A stretch of DNA of 40,108 nt from Roseateles toxinivorans (GTDB lineage Bacteria; Pseudomonadota; Gammaproteobacteria; Burkholderiales; Burkholderiaceae_C), in the NCBI GenBank assembly GCA_945898095.1, contig CAMDHE010000031.1, positions 1 to 40,108 of the forward strand. The letters are read 5' to 3'. Of this stretch, positions 15,910 to 24,447 are shown piece after piece (position 1 is the first letter of the stretch; each line of letters starts with the position of its first letter). The position numbers and the translations under genes were made by a program. The notes below the pieces were generated by a model. The model did not search any database, was not told the origin of the DNA, and was given only the letters and a program-made list of their open reading frames with translations.

Positions 15910-17169
15910 TCAGACTGCTTTGGCTTCGTGCATGGCAGCGATTTCGGCGCTGCTGTAGCCGAGTTCGGCCAGCACTTCATCGGTGTTCTCGCCCAGCAAC
16001 GGCGAGCCGGTGATGATCGGCTTGAGGTCCGAGAACTTGATCGGGCTGCCGACGGTCCAGTAGCTGCCACGCTCTTTGTGCGGCACTTCGACGATCGAGC
16101 CGCTGGCACGCAGGGACTTGTCGTTGAGCAGCTCTTTCATCGAGAACACCGGCGCGCAAGGGATGTCGAACTTGCGCAGGATGTTGACCGCGTCGAACTT
16201 GGTCTTGTCCTTGAGCCAGTCTTCAATCGTGGCGAAGATGTCCATGATGTGGGGCTGGCGCGCTTTTGGCGTCATGTACAGCGGATCTGTCTTCCATTCG
16301 GGCTTGCCGATGGCGTCGCAGATCGGTGGCCAGGCGTGGCCCTGGACAGTGAAATAGATGTAAGCGTTGGGGTCGGTTTCCCAGCCCTTGCACTTCAGGA
16401 TCCAGCCTGGCTGACCGCCACCACCGGCGTTGCCGCCGCGCGGCACCACATCGGAGAAGCTCTCATGCGGGTACTGCGGATACTCTTCAAGATAGCCCAG
16501 CTTGTCCAGACGCAACTGGTCGCGCATCTTGACGCGGCACAGATTCAGCACTGCATCCTGCATCGCGACGGCGACCTTCTGGCCCTTGCCGGTTTGCTGG
16601 CGGCCGATGTAGGCAGTCAGGATGCCGATGGCCAGATGCATGCCGGTGTTGCTGTCGCCCAGGGCGGCTGCAGAGATCATCGGACCCGATTCCTCACCCT
16701 TCCACCAGCCGGTGGTGGAGGCTGCGCCGCCGGCGCATTGGGCCACGTTTTCGTAGACCTTCAGGTCTTCGTATTCATGGCCGTCGCTGAAGCCCTTGAC
16801 CGAAGCCAGGATCATCTTGGGGTTGAGTTCCTGGATGCGCTCCCAGGTGAAGCCCATGCGATCGAGTGCACCGGGGCCGAAGTTCTCGACCAGTACGTCG
16901 GATTCCTTGATCAGCTTTTCCAGCACAGCCTTGCCTTCAGGCTTCTTGGTGTCTAGCGTCAGCGAGCGCTTGTTGCTGTTGAGCATGGTGAAGTAGAGCG
17001 CGTCGACATCGGGGATGTCGCGCAACTGGCTGCGCGTCACATCGCCGGCGCCCGGGCGTTCGACCTTGATCACGTCGGCGCCGAACCAGGCCAGCAGTTG
17101 CGTGCAGGCCGGGCCGGCTTGCACATGGGTGAAGTCGATGATCTTGATACCGTTGAGGGGCTTGTTCAT
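15910..17169 (-). CDS. frc: Formyl-CoA:oxalate CoA-transferase paralogue 2 (canonical)
   Basis: A 419-residue enzyme close to E. coli YfdW and Oxalobacter Frc in length and motifs. Gln17 lies in VQAGP. The catalytic Asp172 is in [10 protein letters not shown]. An intact tetraglycine loop, [17 protein letters not shown], covers about residues 247-263. It makes oxalyl-CoA from oxalate and formyl-CoA, releasing formate. AAGGAAAG lies 8 bases before the ATG. It is 33 bases downstream of oxc and is probably the main cognate transferase, since Oxc regenerates the formyl-CoA donor. Confidence 0.95.
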   Translation of the reverse strand: MNKPLNGIKIIDFTHVQAGPACTQLLAWFGADVIKVERPGAGDVTRSQLRDIPDVDALYFTMLNSNKRSLTLDTKKPEGKAVLEKLIKESDVLVENFGPGALDRMGFTWERIQELNPKMILASVKGFSDGHEYEDLKVYENVAQCAGGAASTTGWWKGEESGPMISAAALGDSNTGMHLAIGILTAYIGRQQTGKGQKVAVAMQDAVLNLCRVKMRDQLRLDKLGYLEEYPQYPHESFSDVVPRGGNAGGGGQPGWILKCKGWETDPNAYIYFTVQGHAWPPICDAIGKPEWKTDPLYMTPKARQPHIMDIFATIEDWLKDKTKFDAVNILRKFDIPCAPVFSMKELLNDKSLRASGSIVEVPHKERGSYWTVGSPIKFSDLKPIITGSPLLGENTDEVLAELGYSSAEIAAMHEAKAV

Positions 17170-17202
17170 GGTGGGTCTTTCCTTGTCAATGGGTTAACTG
17201 GA

Positions 17203-18915
17203 TTACTTCTTCTTGGCACCGCTTTGCGGGTTCAAACTGGTGATGCGGCCGCTTTCGGTGCCGGCGGTCTCATCGATGACGGCGTTGATCAGCGTCGGTT
17301 GACCCGACTTGATCGCCTCCTCCATGGCCGCCCGCAATTCTGCCGGAGTCGTCGCATGCACGCCGATGCCGCCGAAGGCTTGCATCATCATGTCATAGCG
17401 GGCGTTCTTGACGAACACGGTCGGGGCGACATCGCCGCCGAGTTTGTTGACATCGGTGCCTTTGTAGATGCCGTTGTTGTTGAAGACAACAATGCAGACC
17501 GGCAGGTTGTAGCGACAGATGGTTTCGACTTCCATGCCGCTGAAGCCGAAGGCGCTGTCGCCCTCGATGGCGATGACTTGCTGGCCGGTCACCACCGCAG
17601 CACCGACCGAGAAGCCCATGCCGATGCCCATGATGCCCCAGGTGCCGACGTCCAGGCGCTTGCGCGGCTTGTACATGTCGACGATGCTGCGTGCGAAGTC
17701 CAGCGTGTTGGCACCTTCGTTGACGACGATCGCATCCTGGTTGTTCTTGACGATGTCACGCACCACGTTCAGCGCGCTGTGGAAATTCATCGGTGACGGA
17801 TCGAGCGCCAAAGTCGCACTCATCTTGGCCAGGTTCTTCTCGCGGCGATCGGCGATCGCGCCGGTCCACTCGGCCGGCGGCTTGGCCCAGTTGTCGCCCA
17901 TGCCGTCCAGCAGTGCAGCGACGCAGGACCCGATGTCACCAATCACCGGTGCGGCGATCGCCACATTGCTGTCGATCTCGGTCGGTGCGATGTCGATCTG
18001 TATGAACTGCTTGCCGTTCGGCGCGCCCCAGGTCTTGCCCTTGCCATGCGAGAGCAGCCAGTTCAGCCTTGCGCCGATCAGCATCACCACATCGGCCTCG
18101 GCCAGCACATAGGAGCGTGCCGGTGCCGCCGATTGCTCATGGGTGTCGGGCAGCAGGCCCTTGGCCATCGACATCGGCAGGTAAGGAATACCGGATTTTT
18201 CAACCAGGGTGCGGATGTCTTCATCGGCCCTGGCATAAGCCGCGCCCTTGCCAAGCAGGATCAGCGGGCGCTTGGCGCCCTTGAGAAGGTCCAGCGCGCG
18301 CTGCACCGAATCAGCTGCCGGCAACTGGCGCGGGGCCGGGTCGACGACATGGATCAGCGAATGTTTGCCGGCTTCGGCATCCATTGTCTGCGAGAACAAC
18401 TTGGCCGGCAGATCCAGGTAGACGCCGCCCGGGCGTCCCGACAGCGCCGAGCGGATTGCACGGGCAATGCCGACGCCGATGTCTGCGGCATGCAGCACCC
18501 GGAACGCGGCCTTGCACAATGGCTTGGCGATCGCGAGTTGGTCCATTTCCTCGTAATCGCCCTGCTGCAGGTCGACGATCTCGCGCTCGCTCGAGCCGCT
18601 GATGAGAATCATCGGGAAGCAGTTGGTTGTCGCATTGGCCAAAGCGGTCAAACCGTTCAGGAAGCCAGGCGCCGATACGGTCAGGCAGATGCCGGGCTTG
18701 CCGGTCAGGAAACCTGCGGCGGCAGCGGCATTGCCGGCATGCTGCTCATGGCGGAACGAGATCACGCGGATGCCTTCGGCTTGCGCCTTGCGGGTGAAGT
18801 CGGTGATCGGAATGCCGGGCAAACCGAAGATCGTGTCGATGTCGTTGAGTTTCAGCGCATCGATGACGAGGTTAAAGCCGTCGGTCAAATCGCGCTCTTG
18901 AGTGTCGTTTGTCAT
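17203..18915 (-). CDS. oxc: Oxalyl-CoA decarboxylase
   Basis: A 570-residue thiamine-diphosphate enzyme, the same size as Oxalobacter Oxc (about 568). The ThDP-activating Glu57 lies in [15 protein letters not shown]. The C-terminal ThDP/Mg motif is [11 protein letters not shown] followed by FNNNGIYKG. It decarboxylates oxalyl-CoA to formyl-CoA and CO2 in the cytoplasm; formyl-CoA then recycles through Frc. It is the first gene of the operon oxc, frc2, PAS, frc1, fdh1B, fdh1A. The start at 18915 has GAGAG about 9 bases upstream. It is divergent from a Crp/Fnr-type regulator with an FNR-like site between them. Confidence 0.96.
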   Translation of the reverse strand: MTNDTQERDLTDGFNLVIDALKLNDIDTIFGLPGIPITDFTRKAQAEGIRVISFRHEQHAGNAAAAAGFLTGKPGICLTVSAPGFLNGLTALANATTNCFPMILISGSSEREIVDLQQGDYEEMDQLAIAKPLCKAAFRVLHAADIGVGIARAIRSALSGRPGGVYLDLPAKLFSQTMDAEAGKHSLIHVVDPAPRQLPAADSVQRALDLLKGAKRPLILLGKGAAYARADEDIRTLVEKSGIPYLPMSMAKGLLPDTHEQSAAPARSYVLAEADVVMLIGARLNWLLSHGKGKTWGAPNGKQFIQIDIAPTEIDSNVAIAAPVIGDIGSCVAALLDGMGDNWAKPPAEWTGAIADRREKNLAKMSATLALDPSPMNFHSALNVVRDIVKNNQDAIVVNEGANTLDFARSIVDMYKPRKRLDVGTWGIMGIGMGFSVGAAVVTGQQVIAIEGDSAFGFSGMEVETICRYNLPVCIVVFNNNGIYKGTDVNKLGGDVAPTVFVKNARYDMMMQAFGGIGVHATTPAELRAAMEEAIKSGQPTLINAVIDETAGTESGRITSLNPQSGAKKK

Positions 18916-19051
18916 GTGGGATTGTCTCTCTGTGAAGCAGGTTGATCTGTCTGTGCCGGTGCATGAAGAAGATCAGCTTGGACTATGATTGGCGGCCTCC
19001 TTGTGCGCCTATGACCGAGGTCAAGATTTTTAAAATGAGCTGTTTTGACCT
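18916..19051. promoter_or_regulatory. oxc / Crp-Fnr regulator divergent region with FNR-like site
   Basis: On the minus strand TTGAC-CTCG-GTCAT covers 19024-19011, matching a TTGAC-N4-GTCAA-type Crp/Fnr site with one mismatch. A -10-like CATAGT toward oxc lies at 18987-18982, placing the site centre near -42.5, the class II activator position. No good -35 is present, consistent with activator dependence. CCTATGACC recurs at 19008-19016 and 19049-19057, 41 bases apart (about four helical turns). GGTCAA (19019-19024) also forms an inverted pair with TTGACC (19045-19050), which could allow autoregulation. Confidence 0.62.
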
Positions 19052-19660
19052 ATGACCTTGCTCGCTAACCATGCAGAGAAAAACGTGATCCGCCTGCAAT
19101 TGCAGCAGAACATCGTTCTCCAGGATCTAGATCGGGAAGATCGGGCCGAGTTGGAGCGGCACCTGGTGATCGTCGACGGCCGCAAGGGCGAGTTCTTGCT
19201 GATGCAGGGTGTGCGCGAGATGGAGCAGTACTTCGTTCTCGATGGCATTCTCAAGCGTGTGGTCGCCAACAAGGAAGGCAAGGAGATGATCCTGCGCTTT
19301 GCTTGCGAGCGCGACATGGAGACCAGTTACGCCGCCTGGCGCTTGGGCGATGCCACACCTTATGGCATCGTCTGCGTCACCAAGGCCCGCGTGGCGCGAC
19401 TGCCCTTGTCCGACTGGGTCGAGTTTCTCGAAAAACGCCCCAAGGTCAAAGCTGCTTTCGAGTTATCGGTCATGCGAGGCATGAGTGAGATCATGGCGCA
19501 CACGATCACATTGCATTTGCTCGACGCGACAGGACGGATGCAGCGCTTCTTGCGCAAGCGCCCGGAACTGGTCGAATCGATTCCGCAGAAGGAATTGGCG
19601 GCTTATCTGAACCTGTCCGCGGAAACTTTGAGCCGATTGATTCACAGCGGCAAGGTCTGA
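19052..19660 (+). CDS. Crp/Fnr family transcriptional regulator of the oxalate locus
   Basis: A 202-residue protein. A cyclic-nucleotide-binding-like beta-barrel covers about residues 18-125, a dimerisation helix about 130-160, and the helix-turn-helix 178-202 (QKELAAYLNLSAETLSRLIH). The recognition helix has Glu191, Ser194 and Arg195 in E-T-L-S-R, the spacing FNR uses to read TTGAT/TTGAC half sites. Only Cys85 and Cys108 are present and there is no N-terminal cysteine cluster, so a [4Fe-4S] oxygen switch is unlikely; the effector is unknown. The protein ends right after the recognition helix, shorter than most relatives. The start codon has only a weak ribosome site; GTG at codon 12 is a possible alternative. 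It is divergent from oxc, so it is the likely oxalate regulator. Confidence 0.88.
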   Translation: MTLLANHAEKNVIRLQLQQNIVLQDLDREDRAELERHLVIVDGRKGEFLLMQGVREMEQYFVLDGILKRVVANKEGKEMILRFACERDMETSYAAWRLGDATPYGIVCVTKARVARLPLSDWVEFLEKRPKVKAAFELSVMRGMSEIMAHTITLHLLDATGRMQRFLRKRPELVESIPQKELAAYLNLSAETLSRLIHSGKV

Positions 19661-19685
19661 GGCGGCGCGCGAGCTTTCGCCAGAA

Positions 19686-19720
19686 GAAGGGCCGGGCCAG
19701 AAGGCCCGGACCCTTCGTTT
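19686..19720. terminator. Hairpin between the regulator and tctA (convergent)
   Basis: GAAGGG-CCGGGCC pairs with GGCCCGG-A-CCCTTC around an AGAA loop, with one bulged A. A short GTTT follows on the plus strand. It probably ends both convergent transcripts, though the U-tract is poor. Confidence 0.6.
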
Positions 19721-19722
19721 GA

Positions 19723-21252
19723 TCAATCAACCGGTTGTTGTGCAGCGAATTCGTTCACTTTGGGCTTGCGAAACAAGCCCAGCAGCTTGGAGATCAAGGG
19801 CCAGAACAGCAAGGTGAGTGCCAAGGTGGTAATGGTGCCGACCAACGGATTCGCCCACATGATCCCGACATCACCCTGCGAGACCAGCATGGCCTGGCGG
19901 AATGAATCTTCAGCCTTGTCTCCCAGAACCAAGGCCAGCACCATCGGCGCCAGTGGAATGTCGATCTTCTTGAAGACATAGCCGATGACACCAAACCCGA
20001 GCATCAACCAGATGTCGAGCATCGCGTTGTGCACGGTGTAGGCGCCGATGGCGCAGATCACGATGATCACGGGCGCGATGATCGAGAATGGAATCCGCAG
20101 GATCGAGGCGAACAAGGGCACCGTGCTCAACACCACGATCAGGCCGACAACATTGCCGAGGTACATGCTGGCGATCAAACCCCAGACAAATTCCTTCTGC
20201 TCGACAAACAGCAGCGGTCCGGGCTGCAAACCCCAGATCAGCAGACCACCGAGCAGCACGGCAGCCGTTGGCGAACCAGGAATGCCGAGTGCCAGCATCG
20301 GTAACAAGGCAGCGGTGCCGGCCGCATGGGCGGCTGTTTCAGGGGCGATCACGCCTTCCATTTCACCGGTGCCGAACTTGGGCCCATTGCGAGACATCTT
20401 CTTGGCCAGGCCGTAACTCATGAACGAAGCTGGTGTGGCCCCGCCCGGTGTGATGCCCATCCAGATGCCGATCAGCGAACTGCGCAATGAGGTGACCCAG
20501 TACTGCGGCAATTGTTTCCATGTCTGCCATACAACCTTGCGGTCGATCTTGGCGCTCTTGCCCTGGAAGTTCAAACCCTCTTCCATCGACAGCAGAATTT
20601 CACCGATGCCGAACAGGCCGATCACGGCGATCAGGAAGTCAAAGCCGCGCATCAACTCGATCTGGCCGAATGTCAGGCGCAATTGCCCGGTCACCGTGTC
20701 CATACCGACTGCTGCGAGCGCAAAGCCGAGGGCCATTGAAATCAGGATCTTGAACGGCGATCCCTTGCCCATGCCGACAAAACTGCAGAAGGTCAGCAGA
20801 TAGACCGCGAAAAATTCTGGCGAGCCGAACTTGAGTGCGAACTTGGCGACCAGCGGGGCGAGGAAGGTGATCATCACCACTGCGACAAAGGCGCCGACAA
20901 AGGACGAAGTGAAGGCCGTGGTCAGTGCCGCGCCAGCATGGCCTTTCTGTGCCATCGGGTAGCCGTCGAAGGTGGTCGCAACCGACCAGGGTTCGCCTGG
21001 AATATTGAACAGAATCGAAGTGATTGCGCCGCCGAACAAAGCGCCCCAATAAATGCAGGACAGCATGATGATGGCCGAGGTGGGCGACATCGTGAAGGTG
21101 AGAGGCAGCAAAATGGCCACGCCATTGGCCCCGCCAAGACCGGGCAGAACACCGATCAGCACGCCAAGAATGATCCCGACGAACATCAGACCGATATTCA
21201 TCGGTGTCAGGATCACCGCAAAGCCCTGCATCAGGGAATTGATTTCTTCCAT
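19723..21252 (-). CDS. tctA: Tripartite tricarboxylate transporter, large membrane subunit TctA
   Basis: A 509-residue integral membrane protein with about 11-12 hydrophobic segments. Family signatures are visible: GVLIGVLPGLGGANGVAILL (about residues 30-49), the GxxxGGAITSILFNIPGEP loop (about 71-90) and, in the second half, GMGITPGGATPASF-like and ALGIPGSPTAAVLLGGL repeats. It is the translocation channel for organic anions delivered by TctC. A GGAG lies about 9 bases before the ATG, and the tctB stop is 21 bases upstream. It is the last gene of tctCBA. Its position beside oxc suggests oxalate or a related dicarboxylate as cargo (inferred). Confidence 0.94.
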   Translation of the reverse strand: MEEINSLMQGFAVILTPMNIGLMFVGIILGVLIGVLPGLGGANGVAILLPLTFTMSPTSAIIMLSCIYWGALFGGAITSILFNIPGEPWSVATTFDGYPMAQKGHAGAALTTAFTSSFVGAFVAVVMITFLAPLVAKFALKFGSPEFFAVYLLTFCSFVGMGKGSPFKILISMALGFALAAVGMDTVTGQLRLTFGQIELMRGFDFLIAVIGLFGIGEILLSMEEGLNFQGKSAKIDRKVVWQTWKQLPQYWVTSLRSSLIGIWMGITPGGATPASFMSYGLAKKMSRNGPKFGTGEMEGVIAPETAAHAAGTAALLPMLALGIPGSPTAAVLLGGLLIWGLQPGPLLFVEQKEFVWGLIASMYLGNVVGLIVVLSTVPLFASILRIPFSIIAPVIIVICAIGAYTVHNAMLDIWLMLGFGVIGYVFKKIDIPLAPMVLALVLGDKAEDSFRQAMLVSQGDVGIMWANPLVGTITTLALTLLFWPLISKLLGLFRKPKVNEFAAQQPVD

Positions 21253-21273
21253 TTTAATTTTTCTCCGGGAGGA

Positions 21274-21807
21274 TCAATAGCCGAGGAAGCTCAATGGGTC
21301 GAGTGAGCCTTTGAACAAAGGCACCTTGAACCAGACTTCGAACATGAAGAAGAAGAGCGTGTTGACGGCCGCTGCGGCAATCAGGCTCTTGACCCAGGAG
21401 TAATGCCCCAGAATGATCATGAATAGCGCGATATAGATGGCCGATGCCAGGTAAAGCCCGAGATAGCCGACTCCCAAAACGTAGACCGCTGCTGGCACCA
21501 GCACCGAGGCCACCCGCTTGAGTTGGACGGTGTCGACGAAGGGCGCGGTTCTGCGGTTTTTGCCGAGAACAGACTCGAACAGCAAGCCCAGGCTTGCGAC
21601 GATGATGATCGCGCCGATGATGAAGGGAAAGTAGCCCGAACCGGGGCCATCGTTGGTCCAGCCTGCACCGAGACGCAGGCTTTCGACGATCACTACCGTT
21701 CCGAGAATCAGCAGAAGCACCGCCACCACGGCCTCCACCCTGTTTGTGGCCACCACCGGTTGGCCGGTCTCTTCGGCCAGTTCTTCGTTTTCCATTGCAA
21801 GCGCCAT
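21274..21807 (-). CDS. tctB: Tripartite tricarboxylate transporter, small membrane subunit TctB
   Basis: About 177 residues with four hydrophobic segments, the usual TctB topology. Recognisable parts are VEAVVAVLLLILGTVVIVES (first helix), the GPGSGYFPFIIGAIIIVASL block (a TctB hallmark near residue 60) and GLYLASAIYIALFMIILGHY. It stabilises the TctA channel. The exact start is uncertain: ATG at 21807, ATG at 21795 or GTG at 21840 are possible, none with a strong Shine-Dalgarno. It lies between tctC and tctA in one transcription unit. Confidence 0.88.
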   Translation of the reverse strand: MALAMENEELAEETGQPVVATNRVEAVVAVLLLILGTVVIVESLRLGAGWTNDGPGSGYFPFIIGAIIIVASLGLLFESVLGKNRRTAPFVDTVQLKRVASVLVPAAVYVLGVGYLGLYLASAIYIALFMIILGHYSWVKSLIAAAAVNTLFFFMFEVWFKVPLFKGSLDPLSFLGY

Positions 21808-21883
21808 CCAATTTAAGTCTTTGAAAAACCTCGCGCCCACCGCGTTACCGCAGTGAGCGCTGCTAGGCCGGGAAAGGCTCTGC

Positions 21884-22900
21884 TTACTTGGGCAGGAAGC
21901 CAGCCTCTGCCATCAGAGCTTTGTGCGTCGTCTCCGCAGCTTCAAGCCATTTTGCGAACGGCGCGCCGGTCAGGAAGGTCGGGTTGAATGCACCCTTCTC
22001 CAGGAATTCGGCCCAATCTGGTGTGGCGCGAACTTTCTTCAGCAAGTCAATATAGAAGGCCAACTGGTCAGCAGTGACTCCCGGGGCCATGAAGATGCCG
22101 CGCAGCATCACGTAGTCGGTCGGTACACCAGCTTCCTTGCAGGTCGGGATGTCGTTCCAGGACATTGTGTCCGTGACCTTGGCCTTGAAAGGCATGCGCT
22201 CGTCATCGAATACGCACAGGGCGCGCAGCTTGCCAGCGCGCCATTGCGCGACGGCCTCGATCGGGTTGTTCACGGTTGAATTCACATGGCCACCAACCAA
22301 TTGCACCGCCACTTCACCGCCGCCCTTGAAAGGCACGTAGATGAACTTGGTGCCGGTCGCTTTTTCGAGCGCCACGGTAATGATCTGGTCTTCCTGCTTC
22401 GATCCGGTCCCCGCCATCTTGAATTTGTTCGGGCCTGCGGCTTTCACTGCAGCGATATAGTCCTTGGCAGTCTTGTAAGGCTCATCGGCATTGGTCCAGA
22501 GTACAAACTGGTCGAGCGCCATCATGGCAACCGGGGTCATGTCTTTCCAGTTGAAGGGCAAACCGGTCGCCAACGGCGTTGTGAACAGGTTCGACAGGGT
22601 AATGATGATCTTGTGTGGGTCACCCTTGGCGTCCTTGACTGCCAAAAAGCCTTCGGCGCCCGCCCCGCCCGACTTGTTGACAACGATGAGAGGTTCCTTC
22701 ATCAGCTTGTGCTTGATGACGATACCTTGCAGCAGGCGTGCCATTTGATCGGCGCCGCCACCGGTTCCTGCGGGCACGACGAATTCCACCGGCTTGGTGG
22801 GTTCCCATGCTGATGAGGGGGTGGCAAATGCGAACGCAGCCAAGGCGGCGCAAGCGACGGCAATGCGTTGGCGAGTGGGCGAGAAGGGGGCTTGGTTCAT
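21884..22900 (-). CDS. tctC: Tripartite tricarboxylate transporter substrate-binding protein (TctC/Bug family)
   Basis: A 338-residue periplasmic binding protein. The signal peptide covers residues 1-31 (RIAVACAALAAFAFATPSSA, cleavage likely before WEP). The mature part has PVEFVVPAGTGGGADQMARL, VVNKSGGAGAEGF and YVPFKGGGEVAVQLVGGHVN, matching Bug solute receptors. GGAGA lies close to the ATG at 22900; the open frame to 23158 is unsupported. It is the first gene of tctCBA. An FNR-like site at 22994-23007 sits about 100 bases upstream, matching that in front of oxc, which supports a role in oxalate uptake. The ligand is otherwise unknown. Confidence 0.92.
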   Translation of the reverse strand: MNQAPFSPTRQRIAVACAALAAFAFATPSSAWEPTKPVEFVVPAGTGGGADQMARLLQGIVIKHKLMKEPLIVVNKSGGAGAEGFLAVKDAKGDPHKIIITLSNLFTTPLATGLPFNWKDMTPVAMMALDQFVLWTNADEPYKTAKDYIAAVKAAGPNKFKMAGTGSKQEDQIITVALEKATGTKFIYVPFKGGGEVAVQLVGGHVNSTVNNPIEAVAQWRAGKLRALCVFDDERMPFKAKVTDTMSWNDIPTCKEAGVPTDYVMLRGIFMAPGVTADQLAFYIDLLKKVRATPDWAEFLEKGAFNPTFLTGAPFAKWLEAAETTHKALMAEAGFLPK

Positions 22901-22993
22901 GCTGTCTCCGTTGTTGCTAGGGGGCAATTCGTCTGGTCTTTCGTCCTGGAATCCCAGAGCGATGATCTTGCCCCCTTGGCTGGAAAATATTGG

Positions 22994-23007
22994 TTGACTG
23001 CGGTCAT
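22994..23007. promoter_or_regulatory. FNR-like site upstream of tctC, near-twin of the oxc site
   Basis: TTGAC-TGCG-GTCAT is read on the plus strand. It matches the oxc-upstream site TTGAC-CTCG-GTCAT at 12 of 14 bases. Its centre is 100 bases from the tctC start (oxc: 102). A weak -10-like CAAGAT on the minus strand (22970-22965) puts the site at about -42.5, as at oxc. It could also influence rmuC, which starts at 23110. The rest of 22901-23109 shows nothing else recognisable. Confidence 0.6.
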
Positions 23008-23109
23008 GTTTTTCGAAACTGCTCATGGGGTTTACCCGTGCGATTGATGTCTGCAGTTCGCGCCATGGGGCTGTTCTTCGGTCTGCCGATTGCCTGAGAC
23101 AATCGAAGC

Positions 23110-24447
23110 ATGAATTTTTCCGATCAATGGCCCTTGGCCTTGCTGGCCGCTTTGACAATCCTGGTGCTTTGGGCCTTGCTGCGCTTGCGTGCGCCGGGCA
23201 AGGCGCTGGAGGCGGTCTTGGCGCCGATGATGGAAGAGCTCAGGCAACAGACCGAGCGGCTGGAGCGAGCCTTGCGTGATGAGTTGATGCGCAGCGCCAG
23301 CACCACAAGGCAGGAACTGCTGCAAAGCCTGACGCAGTTCCAGCAACTGCTGAGCCAGGGTCTGCAATCGAGCAATCAGTCGCTGGCGGCCCAGGCGATC
23401 GCGACCCGCGAAGCCCAGGACCAGGCCGCAAGGCGCAGCGCTCAGGCGCAAACCGAGGCCTTGCAGCAATTGTCGGACAAGGTCGAGCAAAAGCTCAGCG
23501 CGATCCAGTCTGACAACGAGAAGAAGCTCGAACAGATGCGCGCCACCGTCGATGAAAAGCTGCATGCGACGCTGGAGCAGCGCTTGGGCGAGAGCTTCAA
23601 GCAGGTGGCTGACCGGCTTGAGCAGGTGCACAAGGGACTTGGCGAAATGCAGACCTTGGCGCGCGATGTCGGCTCGCTCAGCCGGGTGCTGACGAATGTG
23701 AAGACGCGTGGTATTTACGGCGAAGTCCAGTTGGCGGGTCTGCTCGAACAGGTCTTCACGGCAGAGCAATATGCGCGCAATGTGGTGACGATCCCGGGCA
23801 GCAGCGAGCGGGTTGAATTTGCCATCCGCCTGCCGGGCCAGCGCGACGATGGTGAACCGCTGTGGCTGCCGATCGACGCCAAATTTCCGCGCGAGGATTA
23901 CGAACGCCTGCTCGATGCTCAGGAGCGCGCCGATGCCCCCGGCGTCGAAACGGCGGCCAAGGCGATCGAGACCCGTTTGCGTGCAGAGGCCCGGACGATT
24001 CGCGAAAAATATATCGCGCCGCCGCATACGACTGATTTCGGCATTCTGTTCGTTCCGACCGAAGGGCTTTATGCCGAGGCGCTGCGCCGGCCCGGCTTGC
24101 TTGAGGCCTTGCAGCGCGAGCACAAGGTCATGCTGGCCGGTCCGACCACCTTGCTGGCGACGCTGACCAGCTTGCAGATGGGATTCCGCACGCTGGCCCT
24201 GGAAAAGCGTTCGGCCGAAGTCTGGGAAGTGCTCGGAGCGGTCAAGACCGAATTTGGCAAATTTGGCGAGGTGCTGGCCAAGACCAAGAAGAAGCTCGAC
24301 GAAGCCAGCCAGACCATCGATCTGGCCGAAACTCGCACCCGCGCGATGACACGCAAGCTCAAGAGCGTCGAGGCCTTGCCCGACGCTGCAGCGCAGAAGT
24401 TGCTCCATCTCGGGCATCCCGATGAGAGCACCGAGGGCGACGTTTGA
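23110..24447 (+). CDS. rmuC: DNA recombination protein RmuC
   Basis: A 445-residue protein. An N-terminal membrane anchor (WPLALLAALTILVLWALLRL) is followed by a long coiled coil (about residues 35-190, rich in Gln, Glu and Arg). The RmuC nuclease-like domain covers about residues 190-400, with TNVKTRGIYGEVQLAGLLEQ, the PIDAKFPREDYERLLDA motif and the FVPTEGLYAEAL strand. RmuC limits inversions at short inverted repeats and has a PD-(D/E)XK-like fold. Its stop overlaps the next gene's TTG start (TTGA). It is divergent from tctC. Confidence 0.94.
   Translation: MNFSDQWPLALLAALTILVLWALLRLRAPGKALEAVLAPMMEELRQQTERLERALRDELMRSASTTRQELLQSLTQFQQLLSQGLQSSNQSLAAQAIATREAQDQAARRSAQAQTEALQQLSDKVEQKLSAIQSDNEKKLEQMRATVDEKLHATLEQRLGESFKQVADRLEQVHKGLGEMQTLARDVGSLSRVLTNVKTRGIYGEVQLAGLLEQVFTAEQYARNVVTIPGSSERVEFAIRLPGQRDDGEPLWLPIDAKFPREDYERLLDAQERADAPGVETAAKAIETRLRAEARTIREKYIAPPHTTDFGILFVPTEGLYAEALRRPGLLEALQREHKVMLAGPTTLLATLTSLQMGFRTLALEKRSAEVWEVLGAVKTEFGKFGEVLAKTKKKLDEASQTIDLAETRTRAMTRKLKSVEALPDAAAQKLLHLGHPDESTEGDV

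Noticed and set aside
15897-16109. Long N-terminal extension of the PAS protein
   Set aside because: It overlaps the conserved end of frc2, is Ser/Arg-rich and has no domain.
22901-23158. N-terminal extension of TctC to 23158
   Set aside because: It would add about 86 residues before a perfect signal peptide and run over the rmuC start; the ATG at 22900 has a ribosome site.
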